Assembly: GCA_016630955.3 (NCBI GenBank) | Contig: CM049994.1 | Location: 1,550,001-1,614,000, forward strand | Direction: 5' to 3' | DNA length: 64,000 nucleotides | Source of the DNA: Didymella arachidicola | Taxonomy: Eukaryota; Ascomycota; Dothideomycetes; Pleosporales; Didymellaceae | Part shown: positions 55,283 through 64,000 of the stretch, one piece after another | Numbering within the stretch: the first letter of the stretch is position 1 | How the letters are laid out: every line of letters begins with the position of its first letter | Position numbers and translations under genes: made by a program | Notes under the pieces: model-generated | What the model saw: only the letters and a program-made list of their open reading frames with translations | Told to the model about the DNA's origin: nothing | Database searches by the model: none

Positions 55283-55860
55283 ATGCCTTCAGATCAGTCA
55301 GCACAGTCCTCAGCGGTGAATGCCGAGCAGAAAAACATCCTCAGCGGGGATAAGATTCGAAAAGAACGAATAAGCAGAAGCTCAGGATGATGAAGTTCCA
55401 AATCAAACTCGCCTATGACAGCGTAATGGCCGTCAAGAAGCGCTGTGAGCGAAAGTCAAAACGCCAATCTGCTCATCAGCCACCGAGGCCTCCAAGGCAA
55501 GTACCGCCGCCCACCTTGTTCGCGGTCACGGGTATCCGAGGTGCACCAAGGGATGAGTCCAAAAAGTGAGGATGCAAGAGAGGGACGGTAACAAGGGCCA
55601 AGTACCACTTCAGAAAACTTTACGTTGCTGCGGAATTTGTCGCGAATAGCATGTGGATGGAAGATCTGGTTACGAGTAGTCGCACATTGCTTTCCTTTCT
55701 TGACCAGTGCTGTGTCGAACTTTCGAAAATGATTGAGATCTTGCCGGAGCACGCCAGTGTGCCAGCTTTCCTACAGACCATCAATCTGTACGCAACAGAG
55801 CGCAAAATAAATTGTCGATGTGATTGGGACCGAGGGGGGCCGTTTGGTGTTTGCCTCTGA
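55283..55860 (+). CDS. Possible small gene, exon structure unresolved
   Basis: An ATG at 55283 opens MPSDQSAQSSAVNAEQKN. A basic, Pro-rich frame follows (VKKRCERKSKRQSAHQ, about 55387-55566). A third frame from about 55600 reads KLYVAAEFVANSMWMEDLV and LSFLDQCCVELSKMIEILPE to a stop at 55860; that last part looks helical and protein-like. I found no splice path joining the three in frame. It could be one small gene of unknown function or debris. Confidence 0.25.
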
Positions 55861-58058
55861 ATCCCGATTGCGCCCAAATCAGGCTGCGAGGCTTATCACA
55901 TCGATGCGTCTTGCGATCAGCATCATGCGCAACCGGAACGAGCTGATCATTGAGATGTGACAGTCCGATACGTTGCCCGGAGGCTCTTTAAGGTTTTCAG
56001 GCACACGGGAGGTGCCGAGCCGATCTGCGCCGCAAGAACTGCCGGTCGTTGTGTGCTGGGGTCACTACCAAAAGCAAGCAAGAAACCCGAGTATGTGGTG
56101 CGATGTTCGCAGGGTGCGATCTCATGTGAACGCGATCGCCACGCGAATGCGGACTCAACTGCATCGTCGTTGTTCGATCTCCTGTGGCTTTTCCGTCTGC
56201 TTGTCCACTTAATTTGGTCCGGCTGTTGGGCCCTTAGCGTTGGACTGCGCCGGCACCTTGTGAGTACCACGAATCGTAAATCCTTGTGCATTTGGACGAG
56301 TTCCATGCGCCACGTGGTCGTATCGCAGGCTTTGGACCTGCAAGCCGAAGACATGTGTCCGGGAAGGTGAACTCGGACAACCCGACGCGGTGCGTGAGCT
56401 CGACTGAGCAAGCAAGCACGCAGGCGAGCTCCGTCTCCACCAGGACTGGGGGATGTTTCGAGAATCTCGATAGGGCTGATGGACCGTTAGGCATCAGTTT
56501 CAAGCTCAGCCTTAATACGACGATAGATTCCAGGATTGCAGTCAATCTACTGAAACACTTTCCCGCAGTCTCTTGGATGAGTATCACTGTATCATGTATT
56601 GCTCCTGAAGGGAACGACCTACGCATTTACACAAAGTGACATACCACGGAATGTTGTGGCTTGCACCCGTATCGGACCGAGTTTTTAGATCAGAATTCTC
56701 CTTGATATGTGGACTGATTGTCTGTCAAAGGGACATCTCCTGCTCTCAAGGATCAATTGGCCACATGAGCCGTGCTTGCAAAAGGGGCTGCACGAGTAAC
56801 TGAAGGATTCGTTCGACTTGCAATCCTCAGTCCCATCATCGGTGAGATGAGACCGAAGTGACCCCACTGTCGTGGGATTGCAAAAGCCGTTTCACAACGT
56901 GGTAGCTATTTTCCCAACATTGGCAAAGTCAAGGCGCCTGACGATGTACACGAAAGACAATGGAGAAGCGGGAGGTCCATTCGCTCGTGGTCCGCTACGC
57001 GAGTCATCGCGAGTCATAGCTTGCGTCGTGGTGAGCAACTTTTGCAACGCTGACTTCACGAGGTGCGATCGACAGAATGTTGGGCCCGGCAATTGGCGAA
57101 TTCTGACCTTCACTGGGCAACATTGCACGTGGGCGTCGATGTCGATCCGATGCGCAACCGGCACGGGCTGCACGTTGAGCAACGATGGTACGAACCTTGG
57201 AAGACTCGGAAAGATTTCCAAAGCACGTGCGCGGCTTCTTCGGGCGCATCGCGAAAATCATGCCAACAACCCGCGAGCCCATGGGGAACTCGTTGCCCAG
57301 CCGGCGAACATGGGGCGACACAAACATGCACGGCTTCTGTGCTTTTACGAAGACGAGCACGCTTGCGTTCGCGACTTGCACAGAGGCATGTGCTCGCGCG
57401 ACCAATTTGTAGTGCGGTAATGTCTTCAGCTCGTCCCTGCATCTAGTGGACACTGTTGCCCGATCGCCTATGGAACCCCGTCCCGTCTACCAAAGAGAGG
57501 GATCTCCGTCATTAGCGAAAATCCTTCGCTGCACGCCATCGCGTTTTCCGATGACTGCAATCTTGGCGGAACAAGGCCCCTTCAGCTATGTGATTAGCTG
57601 TGATAGCTGTGCAACTGCAGGCGCCGTAGGGAATTGCCGCAGCGGCAATTCACTCGACATGCTGAGGCTTGCGATCCGGATCATCTCTGTCCGGCATTGC
57701 GGAGACTGGTACACTTACGAGCATCATCCTCGAAAATGGAGTGCTGCTCCTAGCCCTGCTCCACTTTTCATGCTTAGGGTCCTAGTAGGTTGACGCCTTC
57801 CCGATACTTCCTTCTCGCTTCTAGTTCTCGGTCGAGACTCCAAAGTTTCATACAAGGAGCAGGTCCCTTGATGGTTTAGCCTCCCGTGCCGCATTTTGCC
57901 TGACATCTCTGACGCCTAACGCTCAGGAAGCGATACTACGAATATACTTACTCCAGTGTGGGCCATTTCTGCCTCGACTTTGGAACCTCACGACCTTTTG
58001 TCGCCTGGATGCCTCATTCTTCGGGTCTTTGATGTTTTATATGTGATCGTTCGCAAAC
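55861..58058. other. Gene-poor interval
   Basis: 2.2 kb. Overlapping frames of 100-180 codons on both strands between 55950 and 57800 (longest 56872-57420, plus) lack domains and occupy the same DNA in several frames at once, as expected from GC-rich sequence. Confidence 0.45.
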
Positions 58059-59571
58059 ATGCGTTTCCTGCACTTGTTACTCCCATGTCTGGCGTCTGTA
58101 ACACTGGGACTTGCCCAGTCAACTGGGCAATCAGGCGGGCTCGCCGCGGCGGTGGCTAAGCTTTCACCGTGTGCAGTAAGTTTCAATTGCGACATCCAGA
58201 GACACTGTTGACTCTCCTAGCGAGAATGCTTGGGCGCTGCCATCCAAAAATCATCGTGCGGTGCGGCTAACGTAACATGCATTTGCACGAACGCGCCATT
58301 GCAGGACAATGTTCAAACGTGTTTGCTTTCTGCCTGCACGTTGAAAGAAACCTTGGGTATGTACTCCCATGACACTATGTGTCCATGGACTAACTCTCGT
58401 CAGTCACAAAGAACGTCACTGCGACTACATGCCACGCGCCACCACGGAATAGAAGCGAAACATCACGAATCACCAACATCGTCCTGTGCGTCATCAGTGT
58501 TGCTTGTGGTCTGACAAGGATCATCTACAAGGCGATCTATTCTATGGCTGAGCTCGGATGGGACGACTACACGATCATCATGACCCTCCTCGCTGGTGTC
58601 CCTAGTGTGGTTATCATCGACCGCGGAATGTTGCCCAACGGGCTTGGACAGGACGTATGGACTCTCGCATTCGACCAGATCACTGCCTTTGTACGCTGGC
58701 TGTACATCGCGGAGATACTCTACTTCTTCCACATGACGCTGTTGAAGCTAACGCTTCTCTTCTTCTTCCTGCGGATCTTCCCAAAAACAATTGTCAGAAA
58801 CCTTTTGAAGGGCACCATCGCTTTCACCATTCTGTACGGCCTGGCGTTTGTGGTCGTTGCCATTTTTCAATGCCGCCCGATCAGCCACTACTGGAACAAT
58901 TGGGACAAGGAGCACAACGATGGACATTGCATCAACGTGAACTCGCTGGCATGGAGCAACGCGATAATCAGCATTGTACTCGACATCTGGATGCTCGTCC
59001 TCCCTCTCTATGAGGTCTTCAGGCTACAGCTTTCATGGCGCAAGAAGTTGAGTGTGGCGGTCATGTTCCTTGTTGGCACCTTGTAAGATTCTCCAACCTG
59101 CTGTTTTACTTCCGACTAACGTTCTATAGTGTCACAGTTGTGTCTTGCCTCCGCCTCCAATCGCTAGTCGGGTTCGCCGCGTCCGCAAACCCGACATGGG
59201 ACCAGGTCGACGTTATCAACTGGTCCAACATCGAGATCAATATCGGTATCATCTGCGCCTGCCTTCCCACAATCCGCGTCATCCTCGTCCGCGCTTTCCC
59301 CAGCCTCATGGGCACTACCAAAGGCTCTAGCCAGGCTTACCACGCGAAGTATGGGTATGGAAACGGCAGTCGCGGACTGGGTAACACTGCAAGGAGCAAA
59401 GTGGGACAGATGAGTGGGCGAGGAGTAAACGAGATCACATACACAAGAACGATCGAGATCAGGCACGCCGACAACAGCGACGAGGTGGAGTTGATGCACA
59501 TGGACGAGTTCGGGAAACAAAGTCCGACCTCGAAACCAAAGAGTAGCAGCACAAGCGTAGCTAGCTTGTAG
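58059..59571 (+). CDS. CFEM-domain Pth11-like seven-helix receptor
   Basis: Plasma-membrane protein of the Pth11-like GPCR class, known in pathogenic fungi for surface sensing. Exons are 58059-58175, 58221-58356, 58404-59082 and 59130-59571, with introns of 45, 47 and 47 nt, giving 457 aa. A signal peptide (MRFLHLLLPCLASVTLGLAQ) is followed by a CFEM domain with all eight cysteines, at about residues 38, 42, 52, 59, 61, 73, 78 and 94. The fungal rhodopsin-like block follows, including WDDYTIIMTLL, FQCRPISHYWNNWD, INWSNIEINIGIICACLPTIR and seven hydrophobic segments. The cytosolic tail is Ser/Lys-rich. The ligand is unknown. Confidence 0.92.
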
Positions 59572-60611
59572 CCTTGCAAATGAAATCTCCCTTTTTTTTT
59601 CCAAAGATTGCGCATTTGCGGAACATTGTGGTTAATGTCAGAGGATTGCGCCTGCCTATTTGGGAAGTCCGCCCGCAATACTCAGCCTCATCCTTAGTCT
59701 GCTGCCCCTTGCGGTAAGCGAAGACATCCTGTGATGCATCCTTCACAATCAGGCACTTGTAACTCGGGATCTTCCGCACAAATTGTAGCTTCAAAGTTCT
59801 CGTCGAGCCCCCAAGACTGCGGTCTTTGGTCCCTGGTACGAAGAGATGACATCCAGATGACGCAAAGCAAGTCCGAACCTGCCCAGATATGCGTGACCTT
59901 GGGATCCAGGCTTTTATCAGTATGCCTCGAAGCCACTCCTAGTCAGGTGAGACACGCCCAGTGGAGATTCTGTGGGCTGATGAGATATGGCGAGCAGAAG
60001 CCGGGCAGCACAACAAAGAAGTAGCCAGAGCACTGCGAATTCTGACCATCCAAGCGCGTAGGCAGCGACTTACCAGCTCATTAGCCACAGGATACGGGCG
60101 GTATCTACGCCCGATCCCTGCGCACGTGACGGCGTTTGGGCCCAGGACGTGGAGTTTCTTGGCCAAAGGTGAGCAGGATCGCGAGCGGGTACAGTGTAAG
60201 CGGGATGTGGTGTATATAGCGCCTCGGGACATGCACCGCATCGGTATGTGTTTGAGCTTGTGGTGCTTGGGGAGAGGATGGATCTGGATGCGGTGAGTGC
60301 GGTGCCAGATTAAAAGGAGATTGAGAGGGGTATCGCGGGGGAGGTGGTGGGATGGGGGCTCTGGGAGGCAACGTATGAAAACGTGTGGTCCTGGGAGAGG
60401 GGGGGGGATTGAGTGATTCTCAGTAGCGGCTAATGGCGATGTGGTTCCTGGTTCTCCCTGCGATTTCCACGTGCATACGAGCAGTAGATGTGTCGGCGGC
60501 CATTCTGCATATGTTCACCCAAAACAATGATGAGAGCCGTCTCGAATGTAGCCATGAACCTCGTTACTGCAACACTACATACAAACAAAGCTACTCAATG
60601 CGCCATGCCAC
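59572..60611. other. Intergenic between convergent 3' ends
   Basis: 1.04 kb. It includes a T9 run at about 59590 and a G-rich run near 60390-60406. Short frames without domains. Confidence 0.5.
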
Positions 60612-63600
60612 CTAGTCCTCCAGCACGAGCTTGTACGTCGCGACCTCGAAAGCCCTAACCTCGATCTTGACCCCCTGGTCCTCACCACCTTCTACATGCA
60701 CCATTTGTGCCGACAAATCGTCTTCCTCATCCTCCAACGCATTGGTCTTGATGACCTTCTTGACCTTGACACTGCCCCAAGTAAGCACTGCCTTGCTCTT
60801 CCCGCCCAACGCATCGTACACACGGACAATGACCGAGTGACCCTTCTTTATTGGCAGCTCACCCCGCGACACATCCTCGTCGTCTTCGCCACGCTTGATG
60901 GTATCGAGGATGAGGTTGTCAGCGCCGATGATCTTGAATGCGCTCAGTACGCCAGGCTTCGCGTCTCTCAAGCCTGCGAGATCCGCTGCAGTAGATGGTG
61001 ACTTGTGCCCGATGACGCGGAGCGGGTTGTTGAACTCGAACGCTTTGCGCACGGTGGCATTTGTGAGCGGGCCGGCGTGAGGGAAGATAGCGTATTTCGT
61101 CGTATGCCTGCCCATGTCCGCATGTGCGTCTGGCGCCTTGGGTGCACGCAGCAGACTAAGACGCATCACGTTGCCAGCAACGGCGAATCCGTACTTGGAG
61201 TCGTTGAGAATGGAGACACCGTATGTAGCCTCGGATAGATCTGCCCACTTGTGCACGCACACTTCGAACTTGGCCATATCCCAGGTTGTGTTGTAGTGTG
61301 TGGGACGGCGGACGATACCAAACTGTGTCTCGTAGCTTGCTTCGGTGTTGGTGATGTCGACTGGGAACTCGACCTTCAAGAACTTCATCGTCTCATGCCA
61401 TTCAATCTCAGCTTCAATTTCGATTGCGCTAGGAGAGTTTCCCACGGCCGCAGGGAGCGAAAGGGTTGTGGTGATCCATGACTTGGCTGAGATTTTGGTC
61501 TCCACGGTAAGGGACACTCTAGCATTGGATGATGACGAGATGTAGACCTTGGTGGGCGAGAGCTCCTGGCGAGAAGCCAAATGGTAGACCTCAACGTCCC
61601 AAGCCTGCCAGTAGAGGGGTTTATCGTCAAAGACAACCAGCTGGGCAGCCTTCTTACCCTTTGGTATCAGCTCCCTCTCCGCCTTGAGGTCGTAAAGCGA
61701 GGTAATTGCACCGTCCATGACCTTGACGACGTACTGCGAGTTGCGAAGCTCGAAGGTGCCGGGACTCGTTTCTGCGATAGAGGCGGTCGCCGCAGAGTAT
61801 GCAGATGCGAGCGGACGGACCGACATGGTGCTGAGAGCATCTCCGTCGGCGAGACCATACTGGTGAGTGTGGTGTGCGGGGAGCTTGACGACTTCGCTGC
61901 GCTTCCAGGGCAGTGTGTTGAGGGCGCAGAGCTTGCTGTTGGGACCGAGCGACATCTCATCGTCGAAACCAAGCTCGGCCAGCGCTTCAGAGAGGAGTCG
62001 CTCGCCTGTTGCAAAGACACTTGCGTAGATCTAGGGCGGTCAGTACAGGCCAATAACAATATCTTCGAGACGAATACCTTATCAGAGTCGTCGTAGCACA
62101 TCTCAATCGAGCTTCCTGGCAGACAATCGTGGAACTGGCAGAGCAGCACGTTCTCCCACATGTCATCAATATCCTTTTTGGGGTATTTGTATGCACTTCT
62201 CTTGCCGAATCCGTTCTTGATGGTCGCCAGTGTAGCGAGGTATTCAATATCTCTCAGTAATATCTCGCTCTTCCTGTTGTTGCGTTTGTTGTTTGCCTGC
62301 GTCGTGTACGTGCCGCGATGGAGTTCGAAGTACAATTCACCGTACCAGGTGACGAGCTCGGTGCCGTTCTCGACCTTCTTCTCCAGCTTGTCAAAGAAGT
62401 CGTCCGCAGAGTCGCCTAGCTTGATGCGAGGAAGGAGACTGGTCTTGTCGCTGATGCCGCGGCAGCGACGCAGCTTCTCGAGGTGCTGCCATGTCGGGCC
62501 GCCTCCTCCGTCGCCCTTGCCGAAGACCAGCAGCGAGGTCTGGTCCTGATCGAGCGACTTGTGTGATGTGACGCTGCGCTTGACGTCGCCGAAGTTTGCT
62601 TCTGCAGTGTATGTCTCGGAGGGTGGCATGTGGCAGATGACTTGGCTGTTGTCGAGGGCGACCCAGTTGAAGGTGGTGTGGGGGAAGTTGTTGATGTTGT
62701 TCCAGCTCAGCTTCTGGGTCAGGAACCGCGTCATGCCAGCGAGACGACAGATCTGAGGCAGCTGAGTGGAGTAGCCAAAGGTGTCGGGAAGCCAGAAGGT
62801 CTTGCAGCGCTGTCCAAACTTGCTTTCAAAGTAGCGCTGGCCGTACAAGAATTGCCTGATGAGGGACTCGCCGCCGGGCAGATTGGTGTCGTGCTCGACC
62901 CAGCTGCCTCCAATGGGCTGGAAGCTGCCCTCCTTGACCTTCTTCTTGACGCGGTCGAAGGTCGATGGGTAGTCCTGCTCGAGCCACTTGTACTGCTGCG
63001 CCTGAGAGCAGACAAAGCGCAGCTCCGGGTAGCGGTCGATGAGGTCGCATTGGCTGGACCACGAGCGGTTGACCTTTCGCTTCGTCTCTGCAAAGGGCCA
63101 CAGCCAGCAGGTGTCGATGTGACAGTAACCAACACCGGTGACGAGCGCATCCTTGTCGCTGTCATAGACCTTGTGCGAATCGACGTCGCCGAGATACTCG
63201 CGCGCAATCTCTCTTCCCCTCCTGATGCTGTCCGTGCTGCCGCCGCCGGCAATGAAGGCGTCGATGATGCGGTTCGCGACCTGCTGGGCGCCGTGTGCTT
63301 CGGCCGAGTCTCCAGGGAACTCCCTCGCGGCGTCGCCAATCTCCCAGAAGTCGAAGAACAGACCCCGCGCTTCGAGATTCACGGCGACGATGTCGGCCGT
63401 GTGCAGCGTGTAGTACTTGTCCGGCCTCGGCGGCTGGATCGAGTCGCCGCCGGGGGCGTTGCCGAACATGCCATTGCAGGCCATCTCGATGTAGAACGTG
63501 TGCTCGCTGCCATCGCGGAAGGCGTCGGGCAGGATCCACTCGACGCGCTCGCCGCCGCCGGTCAGGCCGTGCACCGTGTGGCCGTCCTCGGTCCAGATGA

Positions 63601-64000
63601 GGCCTTCGTTGTCGGCGTCCCAGTGGAACTCGAGGCGCTCCTTCCTCAGCAGCTCCTGGGGCACGGTGAGCTGCACCTTGAACCAGTGCGTCGACCAGCT
63701 CGGCCCGAACGAGGCGCCGACATTGGTGGGGGTGAAGCCGTGGCTCGTGGCTTCCTTGAAGAGCGGGCGCGAGAGGTCGGGCGGCGAGTAGACGGAGAGC
63801 TTGACGTGCGTCGTGTCGGTGCCCTTGACGCGGGCCTCGTCGAGCTTGCTGCGACTGTCAGTGATGACGTGATGGGCGCTTCTATACAGTGTCGTCGTAC
63901 CCAAGCAAGCCCTGTTCCCGGTACTGCCCGCCATCCGTGAACTGCCTCAGTCGGCTCTGGTAGATGCTGTGGATCTGCTTGCCCACGGGCCCGGCCGCCA
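60612..64000 (-). CDS. AMS1: Vacuolar alpha-mannosidase, GH38 (5' end outside window)
   Basis: Removes alpha-mannose from free oligosaccharides; in yeast Ams1 reaches the vacuole by the Cvt/autophagy route. Exons on the minus strand are >64000-63901, 63854-62078 and 62030-60612; introns are 46 and 47 nt. About 1,098 residues are visible and only a few N-terminal ones are missing. GH38 landmarks are GYCHIDTCWLWPFAETKRK (zinc-site HID), WLPDTFGYSTQLPQ with the nucleophile Asp, and the FHDCLPGSSIEMCYDD block. The beta-sandwich C-terminus ends FEVATYKLVLED. The first visible exon reads PVGKQIHSIYQSRLRQFTDG, typical of the Ams1 N-terminus. The CDS is intact throughout the window. Confidence 0.95.

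Noticed and set aside
56872..57446. Overlapping frames of up to 182 codons
   Set aside because: Several frames on both strands are open over the same DNA, with no domain, no splice pattern and no signal peptide.
62630..63940. 436-codon open frame on the plus strand
   Set aside because: It lies antisense to the GH38 mannosidase exon, whose motifs are unambiguous; the frame has no domain and is Arg/Leu/Val-rich as expected from a GC-rich antisense strand.

Overview
The window is nuclear DNA of a filamentous ascomycete (Pezizomycotina; gene content and the VezA/Pth11-type genes fit Dothideomycetes, but class and species are inferred, not shown). Genes are single, monocistronic and on both strands. 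They are interrupted by short introns: 36 modelled here, mostly 45-56 nt, usually with a CTNAC-like branch site a few bases before the 3' AG. No rRNA, convincing tRNA, CRISPR array or intact transposon was seen.

Layout. 1-6.3 kb: 3' part of a xanthine dehydrogenase gene, a nucleotide-sugar 4,6-dehydratase and the SNAP-25-type t-SNARE Sec9. 6.3-9.6 kb: gene-poor, with a frameshifted remnant of a small membrane-protein gene. 9.65-11.4 kb: a hexose-type MFS transporter. After 2.7 kb without genes comes a housekeeping block at 14.1-23.3 kb: dUTPase, pyridoxal kinase, PCNA, a vezatin-like (VezA) protein and EMC6. PCNA and dUTPase both serve DNA replication, and both have ACGCGT (MCB) sites just upstream. 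24.3-25.3 kb holds a C2H2 zinc-finger gene.

25.3-36.5 kb is a gene-poor accessory stretch. It has one intact gene with an LPGELR...CRQIY-type (2EXR/DUF7730-like) signature, a debris fragment with the same signature, an intact Cys-rich orphan and a DUF6594-like gene broken by single-base shifts. 36.9-44.7 kb returns to conserved genes: Pso2/Snm1 DNA-crosslink nuclease, a secreted cutinase, a metallophosphoesterase and a DUF4267 membrane protein. 45.0-45.8 kb encodes a secreted protein built of G-[FLV]-P-S repeats. A 90-bp imperfect palindrome sits at 47.1 kb. 47.6-53.5 kb carries ribulose-5-phosphate 3-epimerase, a large methyltransferase-domain protein and LSm2. The last 10 kb holds a small secreted protein, a CFEM-domain Pth11-like receptor and most of a GH38 vacuolar alpha-mannosidase running off the right edge.

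The genes form no pathway cluster. Themes are replication/repair (dUTPase, PCNA, Pso2), membrane traffic (Sec9, VezA, EMC6) and plant- or surface-facing functions (cutinase, CFEM receptor, secreted repeat protein, sugar transporter). Exon joins were worked out by eye from splice sites, reading frame and protein-family continuity. No similarity search was run, so family names rest on recognised motifs.
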